Assembly (NCBI GenBank): GCA_016806645.1
Contig: JACSYO010002062.1
Coordinates: 215,001-279,000, forward strand
Reading direction: 5' to 3'
DNA from: Ophiodon elongatus
Taxonomy: Eukaryota > Chordata > Actinopteri > Perciformes > Hexagrammidae
Length of the DNA: 64,000 bases
Below are positions 35,301 to 47,900 of the stretch, piece after piece (within the stretch, counting starts at the first letter, position 1; each line of letters starts with the position of its first letter). The translations under genes and the position numbers were made by a program. The notes under the pieces are model-generated. The model searched no databases, was not told the origin of the DNA, and worked only from the letters and a program-made list of their open reading frames with translations.

Positions 35301-38300
35301 CCTGGCCTCAGTTCGAGGGGCGGGCAATTCTTTTTCCTGGGGCGTGGGGGGCCACATGAAAAAACCCGGATTGCTGCTTGGGGCCCAAAAAAATATTGTA
35401 GGTCACAACCTCTAATTTTATCGCTAAATCAAATCATAGAGAACATACCGTGCACTTATTTTTTAGCATTTAGCATTTTGAAAATCACTTCAAACAGCAT
35501 CGTATTAACAAAATTACATTATATGCAGGAGTTTTTGAACCTACTCTACTGGTTTGGGTAAAAGTGTGTCAATTAACAAAACCCCAAAAACTCAAATCAG
35601 ATCAAATATGCATTATTGCAGGTCCATAAAGCAAGGTTTAAAAATAAAATCAAACGAGGGTCCAAACTTCAAAATTCCAACCCAGTACACCCCCTCCTGA
35701 CCTATACTCACATGCACATGTTATTTTTTTCCCCCACAATTTATGAGAAACACAACAACTGTGGACTGTCAATGCCAAAAATTGTGGAAAACAAACTTGA
35801 CAAATTGTGTTTTTTTTTTGTTTTATACACATGGCCCATTCAAACATGTAATACGCAGATGCTTTCAAGAACCCATCCTGTATTCCTGCTTGTATCTTTG
35901 ACAAGTTATCTTAAAGTGCATTAGTCATTACGTCATTAGTCATTCCTCAATGGGCCTCATGCAAAAACACTTCTCCTCTCCGTGATCACTGTTTATTATA
36001 GACAGTGAAAGGGGTTCAGGAGAATGATATGCTAACTAAAAAAAATAACACAAAAAAACAAAAATATATATATATTTATATTATTTGTTTTCTTCCAGGG
36101 AAGGTGGTGCACCTCCCATGAGGAGATATTCTGAATATGAAGTGTTTCTTGTGTCTGTGTGTGTGTTTGGATAGAGACGTCCGCAGGTCTGCAGAGGATC
36201 CTGCAGGAGATCCAGCCCAGAGACACCAATGACTTCTTCACAAGTGCCAGAGAGCTGGACACGCACTGCGTAGATGATCGCACACAGACCACACACACGG
36301 CGTCACCGAACACAGGCGAGTCAGAGGTCGTTGTGCCGATGCCATTACACAGAAGGATGGCTTTCCACGGCTCGCTAGTCGAAACGGTCCAGTGTTACAG
36401 CAGTTCAAATGTATGGGGGAGTTGAAAGTGTGGGGGGGGGGTTTCAGAGGAAGTGACATGAGGTAAAGATGCTCCGTGAGGTGATAGGGACATATTCCTT
36501 ATATATCATTTTTCAGTTTTCACTCACAATCAAAGTAGTCTATCGATAGTTGTCCATCGCAAACAGGGATGGCTAATAGCACGGCTACCTGCAATACTCC
36601 ATGGCAACATTATACTTCCTGTTTACGTCCCCCAAAGCACTATGGGAAGTGTAGCTCCAAAACTTGGAGCATGATTATTCCCCAAATGAAAGTATGACCT
36701 GAATAATAAGTAATACATTTTTGGTGTTGCGTTAGCAATATGTTTGATATCATGAAGGCCCAGAATGTCCCATCAATAATGGTTGTTATAGTCCTGGAAC
36801 ACTGACATTCACTTATTGATGTTATGAATACCTTTGGACATACAGCCAAAAACTCTCGTTTTGCATCATCAGTTCTATCATTTTTATTTTTCACTTGTGA
36901 AGTGGATTCAGGTGGTGAAGTACAATGCAAGTTATTGGTGCCTGTGAGTGCAGTTCCAGGGATGTCCTGATGGGGGAGGTGTTTGACCTTATTTTTGTCT
37001 TCAATATTTTCAGGAATCTTATTAAATGATTACATAATTTACTGTAACTTTAAAGTGATACGGAAAATAAAATAGCTCTGTGCAATGTGTGTGTTATATA
37101 TGTAGTATGTGACCCAACGCAAAGATACGTCTCCTGGTTTCCTTTGAGTGCAAAGCTTTAACGTGTTACATGACACAATAAGACAAATATATCTTTAAGT
37201 TGTTAGGTAATAAACCTAAATGTTATCAACCTTTTTTCCATGTCACTCTTTGCACATGTGTCACTGTGCTTGTGTGTGTGTTGACTCCAGGTGGCGAGGG
37301 CTACAGGGTGACAGCCCAGATGGTGCTGGTATGTTGCTGGCGGAGCATGAAGGAAGTGGCCATGCTGCTTGGACAGCTGTGTCAGAGCCTGCCTCTGCGC
37401 TGCGCCGATGACACGCACTCTGGACTCATCACAGAAGAACAGGTGAGATCCCGTCAGGCTGAATGCGCTTGCACAGAGCTGCACTCTACTGCGCCCGTGT
37501 CCGTCCCCGTGTGTGTCTGCGTGTGTCCGTTCGCATGTCCGTCTGTGTGTGCGTCTGTGCGTCTATCTGTCCAGCACGCACAAATTACTTTGTCACAAAA
37601 GGCGTTTATACTCAATGCGCTGTCCATGTTAGTATGCTCCGAAACGACAGGGCGTACAAACAGTGCTACCAGCATAACGCCGTAGTCCAAAACCTCATAT
37701 CTCATATTCATAGACTACTTTATCGCCTTTATACAAGCCCTTTTTAATAATAAGTTAAATATTAAATGTACTATAATGAAACGAAGGTTGAAACGTAATA
37801 TTCTGTTTGATTTAGATGGCAAACTATTTACTTAAATGTAGATTTCTTTTGAAGATTTAGGAACAAATTGTCCGTCGCACTGGTGCCAGTAAGCTATTTG
37901 TGGCAGTGATGTCCGTAAAGCCGCCCAGTTACAAAACCTCAGAGGTGCAGGACCAAACATTTTCACCGCGGCAAGCTTAAACAAAGCTTAAACTAAGCTT
38001 AATACATTGTTGGTTCTGGGTTCTTCATGAGATTTGTTGACGGTAGCCAGGTTTCCATCCTACTGTGGGGCACATTTTAACTCAATTAACAAAAGAATGC
38101 GACTTGATGCACGTTTCCATCCACTGCAGTCATGCGAGTCGTAGAAGTTGAGCGCTCGTGTTGGGAGCCATTATATCATCGCAGAAGACGTTTTCAGTGC
38201 CACAGTGAACCATGGCCTCATGGTACTTTACATAACGATAATCCCAATAAATTCCAGACGGTGTGGTGTCCAGATTATATATGTGGAGGGGTGGGGTGGT

Positions 38301-40265
38301 AGGAGAGGGAGTCAGCGCAGGTATTGGAAACCGGTACTGGGAGAGAAAAAGTGGGGTGACGCGTTCCCAAACGTCATTATGAATTGCATTCAGTTGTGAT
38401 CCTACGCTCTGCTCCGACTAGTGTGTGTTTCTTGTATGTCTGTTGCTTTCCACATGTGCCCGAGGGCCACGTCAAACATCTGCTTCCCCGTCTCAGCTCT
38501 GTCTTGTCACTATTCTTACCGCTTTGAAGTCCCATTTTGGAAACGGCATGGTTAACAAGGCTAACCAAACTGTAACAGCTGAGTTGTGGTAGTGTGCTGC
38601 TGAGAACCCAAGTCGGCCCCCCCACTTCGATCACATCAGGGATTGGAAATCGCTCACAATGACGATTAGACAATCTGAAAAATACAACTTCCCGAACGTG
38701 ACGTGTCTGTCACGGTCCGCTGAGATCTAGAAAGCTTTTTACAACCGCAAGCACAAACCAAGTATTCCTTTAAAAAAAAAAAGAAAAAAAAGTCATTTAT
38801 TTCACTATGTGTGTACGTACTGTAGCGGGGGAATGGTGTGAATCTGTGTGTGTAGTGTGTTTGTGACACCACGCTGGGAGGCTCCTCAATTAACATCCGC
38901 CCTCGTTAGCGCCGCACTTTCATTTGAGGCCCGACCCTGCTGGTTTAACGGCCGCGACGCCCCTCCCTTTCCACCGCATTCTTTCCAAATCACTTCCACC
39001 AGCAGCAGGAAAACACTGAGCGCTTCAAACAACACACACGCACACACACGCACACACACGCACAGACACACACAGACAGACTCACACAGGAATAGTTGTC
39101 TGAGCGGTTCAGCATGTGAACGTCCATAATAACAAGGGTACCAGACATTGGGCTGTGTTTGTCTGCGTAGGGGGTACTGGGTGTGTGTGCATGTGTGTTT
39201 GTGTTTGCCTGTCGAGCGTTTATTTACCATCCTGAGAGAGAAAGTAGGAAGTATTGTACTGTACTATGTGCTGAAAGTGCTTTTTATCATGTTTGTGTGA
39301 TTTAGAGTATCGGGAATGTGTGCATCAGTCCGTTTACTACGTTGTACTGTGTGTTATGTTTTGGAAAAGTGCTTTTACATTTATATTTCCTGTTTCCTGT
39401 TCCTATTTGGGTAAAGCATTGATTTAAATACAATATGACTAAAATGGTCTATGTACACGAATGAACAGGCAATGTATGTGTCGACCACAGGGTCGAGAGG
39501 AAACTCTGAACTCCTGTCCTCTGTCTTTATCCCTTTTTTTGTTTTTTTACTTTGTGTATGTGTGCGTGTGCGCGCGTGTGTGCGAATAGTGTTTGTGTGT
39601 TAGCATTAGCGTTCAGTAGGGTGATTCCAACAGTGTTTGAAAAGTTGGGTCTGGCGAAGTCTTTGCGGACAACAGTCACTCTGCCCTACCACAGTGATGA
39701 CGTGTGTGTGTGTGTGTGTGTGTGTGAGTGAGAGAGAAACACACTCTTTCCAAAATGTATGCAAGCGCAACACCCCCGTGGTCCAAAGCCAGTTTCCTGT
39801 GTTACATCCTTGTTGGCCTGGCAACACTGCAGATGTTTCTGTCACTGGGTAGCACCATGGCAACAGTTGTGGATGGGCGTCGATGGTCATTTTGAAATAT
39901 CTTTCTTTATTTTGTGACTGTACTTCTAGTTGATGATCAGTTACCGCAATATTTATTTTTTAGCTTTATCGGCAAAGACGATTGTGAAGAAAGGAAGACA
40001 GAACAATGGCGTTGGCTGATTGTAACAGAAAAATTAATTTAAAAAAAGGAAGGAGAAGCACGTTGACATGCTGAAGCGAGCACACTTGTGCTGTAGGAGC
40101 GGGACGGACCACCAGAGTCGCTGGTCAGCTGCAGTCTGACAGCTCGGGTTGTTTATTTGGTGTAGCTCAGCCTTGATCGGTCAGAGCCTTGGTTACTCAG
40201 AGGAGACAGACCATTTGTTTGTCTGCTTCGAAGCCAAGGGAGAGAGACACACACACACACACACA

Positions 40266-40301
<36 letters not shown>

Positions 40302-41898
40302 CCTCTGACCACAATAAGAAGGCTTTGTCCCACATCGCTCTCTATTTGCTCTCTAGTCTAGTGCACAATATTTACTTCACACCATTTTATTTTAATTTAT
40401 ATAAAGTTTTATTACCTTCAAAGATCCCCAAAGTGGAAAAAAATATGTTCTGTTCATATCACGAACACTTCCTTTTGCAAAAAATCTCCTGTCAAAGAAA
40501 ACTGCAAAGTGATGATGATTTAGGCGTCTTAAATCTCAGTTTACTGCTCACCGGAGAGTAAACAATGTTTTTCTTCTTTTTTGGGCAGTGTAGAATTTTT
40601 TTTTGGGGCCGGGGGTGACCCTGCAGTTCCGTGCAGTACCTTCCGTTTCGTTAGTTCTAAAGCTTTGGTCTGACTTTCACTGATGTCCGAATTGCTTCAC
40701 ACTGGTTTCAGTTTAAACCATGGTTTAAACACATGTTTTAATAAAATAAACCTGACTGTCTAATATTACAACATATTATCAACATATTTACCTGTTTCCA
40801 AATGAGCCCCAACAACTAGAGCTCGACTAGAGCGGCTGAGAATGACGTGTGTTTATTGTGTCATCACAAAAGATCTGAATCCTAACTTTGTATTGTTGGT
40901 ACCATTTATACAACCAGAGCTTCAACATCATCAGAGTGCTGTCTAAAAGACAGCCTTTGGGGGAAGAAGTCTGCTATTTGGGTCACTGTTAGCCCCCCTG
41001 AGCCATACGTGTAATTAGACTTTGGGAAACTTCTCTCGTGGACGCTTTTTCTGGGAAACGGACACGTTCGCAAAACAGGAAGTTGACGTCTAAATAAAGT
41101 CCCACCTCTCACCCTCCAGGAAGCTCGCTCGGCCCTTTTTAACCAGTTACACAGTTGGGGAACCTCAGGGAGGGACGCTTTAAATAGGCGAAGCCGCGGC
41201 CCGGCTCGGCCCAGCTCGGCACCGCAGCGGTCTGGGCCCAGGCGGCCACGGGGCCGTCTAACAAGTGACTGTCGCTGCCATTTTTACCCCGGTGAGGTCA
41301 GGCCCTGTCCTGGGAGTCCACTCTGGCCACCGATGTGATAAGTCATTGGGCTTGGCACCGCTGTGGTTTACTCAGTCCATACTTTTGGTGTTTTAAGTTG
41401 AGTCCACTTCAGGTCTGCAGGGTCAGACGAGTTTATTGTCAAGTCATGTGGCCAGAACAAAAGACAACAGGCTGCATAAGCCCTTCATTTTTGTTGCGTT
41501 TATTCCTTTTACACATTTTTCGTTCATTAATCTTTGCTCTGTTTCAGCACATTCTCCAGCTGTTTTCCTCCCGTGAACCCGTCTCCACGCGTTGTTCCGT
41601 AACACCAGGGTTCGTCGCACTCCTCGTTTCGTCTGCGGGTCTGCGTCTGTGTTAGTTTAGATGTTGTGTCTAACCCCACATCCCCTGAGGAGCTGTTTGG
41701 GATTTTTTTTTTCTCTCCCTATTCACGCTCCCTATTTAATTTTTTTGCATCAGGGCCTCGCCTCTTCCCCCTCCCGTGCCCTCCATGCCACCCCTGACTA
41801 AGCCGAGGCCCGGGCCGCCACTGTGGTGGCGGGGAGACCACAGCCTAAATGATAGGGCACCGAAAGCTCCGCGTCCGCCTCGCCCTGCCGCCTCACCT

Positions 41899-41962
<64 letters not shown>

Positions 41963-44900
41963 TGTGTGTCTGTGTGTGTGTGTGTGTGTGTGTGTCTGTG
42001 TGTGTGTGTGTGTGTGTGTCTGTGTGTGTGTGTGTGTGGTTAGAATAATGTCGCTAACACTATTACTAACTGGATGGTTTTACCGACGGTGGCCATTATG
42101 TGGATGTCTCAGCATCCTTATTTGAACGCACTTGTCACGCCACCGACATGCCGCTCTCACGCTTGACATGCCCCAACGCTCACTGGCTGAAAACTTAAGT
42201 GGCGTCTCTAAAAACAAGAGCGGAGCCAGTGTTGCAGCTTCACTCTTCTTGCCAAGTAGAGAAAAGGCCATAGTGGGATCAGATGACGCAGTTCATCGCT
42301 GAATCTTTTTTTTTTAAGAGACAATGGACCGCTGTCTGTCTAAATGACTAAGCGGCTTTGTGCCAGCATATAAATGACCATGAATTGAAGGTTTGGGGGG
42401 GGTAATTGTTTTGGCTTTGTATTAAGTTTGCTGCATGTATTTCGATAAGAGTTGCTTGACTTTACAAAATTAATCGCACACTAAGTACAAAGACTACAAG
42501 AGCGTTTCATTTCGATCTTAGTGCTTTCTTCTTTTCATTGCAACAGTGAAAGAATTCTCACCAAACTATTGTCTTGGCTTTGGACCGGTTTTGCGTCAGA
42601 GTCGATGAGATGTGCTCTTCTTGTGAGGATTTTGCAGCGTTAATTCGTCAAGTGTCCACAGTAGTGCTTTGACAAGCGTCACCCAATCGACTCCCATGCT
42701 CTCAGCGATTCACATGTAAATATTAGTTCTGATGCTTCACCCAGTGAGTCATTGAAATGCCTCCGCTCATATCACTAGTTATATAGTTCTTCTGAAGCAA
42801 ATGTCAGGATTAGCTTTAAGGCCGCCCCCTATCGATCGGCCACCGAGCGTTTCTGGCTGACTCTATGAAGGCCGGTCAGAGGAGCCAATCGGATTACGCA
42901 AGACCGTTTGTGTACGCGCCGTGTTTCCTGCTCAAACGACGGGTTTGTGCAGGGTATCCCCGGGTGGCGCTTGTGACAATTCTCTCTGGCCAATCGGCGT
43001 TCTGGGGTCTTTTTTTCTAGTATCGGCTCAGCTCAGTTTGAACATTGACCGAGGCAGTGCCAAGACTGGAGCGGTTCTGTTGGTACAATTCACAACTTTT
43101 TCCAATAGAAATGTGGAAATAACCGTTATGATGTGTAACAAACTGAACTGGACTGCTTGGTGGAAACACGCCTAAAGAGAGAGGAATATGTTGCAAATGT
43201 TGCCTGCCAATAAATAAACAGTTGTCAATTCATGATACTTACTTACTTACTTATGCTTTTACTTAATACTAATAAACAATGTTGTTAAGAATAGATAATG
43301 AATAAAGAATTCTATGAGATTAATAGAAGGCTTAAAAAATACCTTTTGATCTATGTTCATTATCAGGAGAAATCCTGATCAGAGCACCCAAAATGAGCGC
43401 TTTTCCTTTCTTTTTCTGCTTTATAGATTGAATGTCTAGGGGTTACCATTACACAATATAACAGCATTGTCGCCAGTTTGATGCTGACCTGGAGCTTTTC
43501 TTGCATGGCTTACCCCACCTGTTGGTCAAACATAACTTAAAAGTAATTTGAAGACTTCACCCTGGGCTCTGGGAAAATGTTTATTATTGTACTATTTCTG
43601 ACATTATATAGCGTAAATCACACATCATTAATCAATGTATGAAAAGATAAGTATCAAATTAATCGATATTGAAAAGTAATCCATTCCAGCCTTATTATAT
43701 AGTCCATAAAGCCTCTAGCTAAATCTTTGATACTAAAACTCTGAACTGATTTCGGCAATTTGTCCGTCGCCATCTTGGCTTTTTGCAACTACTGAATGGA
43801 AGTGACCATATTCGGACTGCGGGGGGTGACATAGGGTGCATCCCAAGTCTCTTAACTGCATCCACGTTTCCTTCACTTGTGTCTTTTCCTTGCGTCTTAG
43901 TCCCGCCCACCAGGGATGCATGGAGAGACGCAAGGAAACCATGCAGGGAGAGAGGAAACAAGGAAATATGTTTTAAGAGAAATGAGACGTCCTTTCCTCG
44001 AAAGCGTCACGTGAAGCGACGTCTGTTTCTGATGACGGAGGCCGACGGCTGCTGATCACAGCTGGATCAGCGGTTAGTCGGCTTTAACAGCTGGAGAGAC
44101 TTTTAACAGAGTTCGTGTCTGAACACATGATCAGTCTCACGGACAGTTTTTAACTCACATTCCAATAACAAGCCACTTAAAATATTAATAAAAATGATTG
44201 TATGATGTTTTCAGTTAATTTAATGGTGTTAAACTACTACTTATACTAATAAAGACACCGTTATTATCACTAACAGAGTGGAGATGTTTTCTCTCTGTAG
44301 TCTGTTACCTGTTTAACAAACGGCATTGAGTATTTATACACAGTGTGTGGTATTTATACTGTGTTCTGTGTCCTGCTTATATGCGCACGGCCGATTTCTA
44401 CAAGCGAAATGCGTTTTTTATTTATGAATTATTTGCGTCTATGTTTTGCAATTATGGCGTTTACGGTTTCTCTTGAACACTGGAATTAATTTATTAGCCT
44501 CAATGTTTCAGGTTAAACTTAAATGATATAACTCATAAAAACCCAACACTCAGAAAACAAATCAAATATACAGAGAGTTTAATCTGTGATTGTCTTCACT
44601 CTGGTATGAAACTCCAGCGATCAGTCCGACCAATCAGATAACTGATGAACAGTGAGGGGGCGTGTCCAACGTTAAAACACTTCCTAGAAGCCTGTTCTCT
44701 CGCTTCCTCGCTCATGGCTCCTCCAAGATGCCTCCTCCCTCCTCCCTCCTCGCTCCTCAGACAGAAATAAGAGCTTTGGGATGGCCTTCAATATGGCGGC
44801 GCAGAACAACTTCCGGTTCAGGCGAGGAGCGAGGAGCGAGGAAACGACAATTAAGAGACTTGGGATGTACCCATAGAGACACCGTATACGGCTCTGGTAG

Positions 44901-47900
44901 AGGTATTGCCCCGTCAATCACAAGGTAGCCCCGCCCTAAAACATACTCTGCTTTATCCATCCATCCATCCATTCTCATCCGCTTATCCGGGGTCGGGTCA
45001 CGGTGGCAGCAGGCCTAGCAGGCCGACCCAGGCTTCCCTCTCACCCGCAACACGTTCCAGCTCATTCTGGGGGATCCCGAGGCGTTCCCAGGCCAGCTGG
45101 GAGATATAATCCCTCCAGCGTGTCCTGGGTCTTCCCCGGGGCCTCCTACCAGTTGGGCGTGCCTGGAAAACCTCTAATGGGAGGCGTCCAGGAGGCATCC
45201 TGATTTAGATGCCCGAACCACCTCAGCTGACTCCTTTCGATACGAAGGAGTAGCGCCTCAACTCCAAGTTCCCTCCTGATGTCCGAGATCCTTACCCTAT
45301 CTCTAAGGCCGAGCCCGGCCACCCTACGGAGAAAACTCATTTCGACCGCTTGTATCCGAGACCTCGTTCTTTCGGTCACGACCCAGAGTTCGTGACCATA
45401 GGTGAGGGTCGGAACGTAGACCGCCCGGTAAATTGCGAGCTTTGCCTTCCAGCTCAGCTCCCTCTTCACCAAGATGGTCCGGTGCAGCGCCTGTTTTACT
45501 GCTGCAGCCGCACCGATCCGTCGGTCGATCTCCCGCTCCATCTTACCCTCACTCGTGAACAAGACCCCGAGATACTTGAACTCCTTCGCTTGCGGTAGGC
45601 ACTGTGTCCCCACCCGGAGGGAGCAATCCACCGGTTTCCGGCAGAGTACCATGGCCTCGGATTTGGATGTGCTTACTCTCATCCCCGCCGCTTCACACTC
45701 GGCTGCAAATCGCCCCAGTGACTGCTGGAGGTCATGGTCCGAAGAGGCCAACAGGACCACATCATCTGCGAACAGCAGAGAGGCGATCCCGAGACCCCCG
45801 AACCCGACGTTTTCCTCCCCCCGGCTACGCCTAGATATCCTGTCCATGAAAGTCACAAACAGGACCGGTGATAAAGGGCAGCCCTGGCGGAGGCCAACAC
45901 CCACCGGGAACGCGTCTGACTTATTGCCGAGAATTCAAACACAGCTCCTACTGCAGTCGTACAGAGACTGGATGGCCCGTTGAATCCGCACTGCTCCTCT
46001 TGAATCCGAGGTTTGACACTCGGTCGGAGCCTCCTTTCCAGCACCCTGGCATACACTTTCCCCGGGAGGCTGAGTAGTGTGATACCCCGATAATTCGAGC
46101 ACACTCTCCGGTCCCCCTTTTTGAAAATGGGAACCACCACCCCGGTCTGCCAGTCCATGGGCACTGTTCCCGACACCCATGCGACATTGAAAAGGCGTGC
46201 CAGCCAAGACAGCCCAACAACGTCCAGCGCCTTCAGCATCTCAAGGCGGATCTCATCCACCCCCGGCGCCTTGCCACCAAGGAGCTTATTGACTACCTTA
46301 GTGGCCTCTGCCAAGGATATGGATGCGACTCTGCCTTATGCTCTATTTAACTCTAAATGGACCATAATTTACTAAATGAACAGCATGCTGTATTGAAGAA
46401 CACTTTAAACTAGAGATTGACACCATAAACTCATGTTAACTGTAATAAATCAAGAGAGAAGTAGAGTCATTTTCTCATAGACTTCTACTGTATACAATCC
46501 CCCTAACGGCCAGTGGAGAGAATGCAAGTTTAAGACACTTCCGCATTGGCGTTGCTTGTCAGAACCGGAGGTTGTTGCCTGTGTGCAACCTCGCAGGTGA
46601 CATAATCATTTTGACTGTAACTGATTACATATATTTCTGCTTGAGGCTGAAGCAGGAGGCTTTAAAGTCATGCATGCATACATAACACACACACGCATAC
46701 ACAACACACACACGCATACACATGTTCAGGCACCTAGACGGCAGTATTGCTCTTGTTACAGTTCTCTCTCTCTCTCTGTTCCAGGTGGAGGGGATAGGCC
46801 TGTACTTCCGTCAGCAGCTCCTGCAGTCCCGTCACCGTGGCGCCTTTGAACTGGCTTATGTGGGCTTTGTACGCCTCACCGACATGCTCTGCAGGTGTGT
46901 GTGCGTGTGTGTGTGTGTGTGTGTGTGCGTGTGCGTGTGCGTGTGTGCGCGTTCACGTGCGGGGGCAAGGGGCTGAAAGGTAATACTGCTGAATGGCTGA
47001 GGGCATTAGGGCATCAGCTGACATGCCTTGTAATTAGCAAGCAGGCAAGTCCTCTCAGTATCACTCCTCAGGTATAATATATTCATTTACATCAAAACTT
47101 GATAATTGGTGTTATTCGTCATCTAGAGCCTTCTGGACGTCATCTAGAGCCTTCTGGACGGCCAACAGAGATTATTTAATTAAAGGAACCGTTCAACATT
47201 TTGGGAAATGTGCTTATTTTCTCTCTTTCCAAGGGTGAGATGAGAAGATTGATTACAATCTCATGTCTCTGCTTGTTACAGAGATGAGCCAGAAGTGGAT
47301 AGCCTAGCTTAGCATAAAGACTGGAGGCAGGGGGAAATGTCTGGTTCTGTCCAAAGTGAGTGAATACATTTCCCAACAACTCCAACACTCATTCATGGGA
47401 ATAATCCTGCTATTATCCTCTTGAGGGGGAAGGAGAAAAACAATCCTACTTTTAATTCTGAACAACATTAAATAAAAAAAGTCCTCAGTTTCTTGTACCT
47501 CCATGTTTTCCTCAATGGCGTGTTGTGGAAGATGTCTTTAGCCCTGCGGCAGGTGACGAGCCACTGAAACCCGTCGCAGCAGTGTTGACTTTGAACCGCC
47601 CAGCGCCGAGCAGTTAAAACAAAACTCACTTGTTTTGTTCTCGTGCAGAAACCAGTCGCGCGGCGTGTTGTGTAACGAGGGCGAAATTCTAGCGGTTGTG
47701 TAGAGGAGCGCTGGGGAGCGTGCGTGTGTGGATGTGAGCGTGTGTTTTCAGAAGGGGAAGAGCAGTGTGTGGACGGTATGCAGGCCATGCGCTGGGTTAT
47801 GGGGTGTTGATTGCGGAGCGCTTCACCGCGGCCTTTTGATGCTCTGCCTTGGGATCTGGCAATTTCCCCCCAGTTCACTTTTTTGAATTTGACGTTTCTT

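Larger units (their letters stand above)
43752..46583 (+). repeat. Dispersed element DR1, copy C, split by two insertions
   Basis: Three pieces keep the DR1 order: 43752-43833 (CCGTCGCCATCTTGGC), 44874-44956 (AGAGACACCGTATACGGCTC) and 46340-46580 (TTACTAAATGAACAGCATGC to CGGAGGTTGTTGCC). Lines up with uninterrupted copies A, B and D; the left end before CGCCATCTT is not recognisable. Confidence 0.85.
37443..46784. other. thada intron 21, 9.3 kb, repeat-rich
   Basis: Holds scattered CA/TG arrays (39035-39085, 39705-39726, 40249-40298, 41900-42037), a GC-rich block near 41160-41260, CCAAT-containing repeat-like sequence at about 42830-43180, and the nested transposon stack 43752-46583. Open frames outside the RTE element lack homology. 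Confidence 0.7.

Noticed and set aside
36315..36332. thada exon 20 ending at the GT site GAG|GTCGTT
   Set aside because: It leaves phase 0, while exon 21 needs phase 1; the frame of the conserved TAQMVLVCCW block would be lost.
45146..45904. 252-codon frame as a host gene
   Set aside because: It carries reverse transcriptase motifs and belongs to a truncated RTE retrotransposon with target-site duplications.
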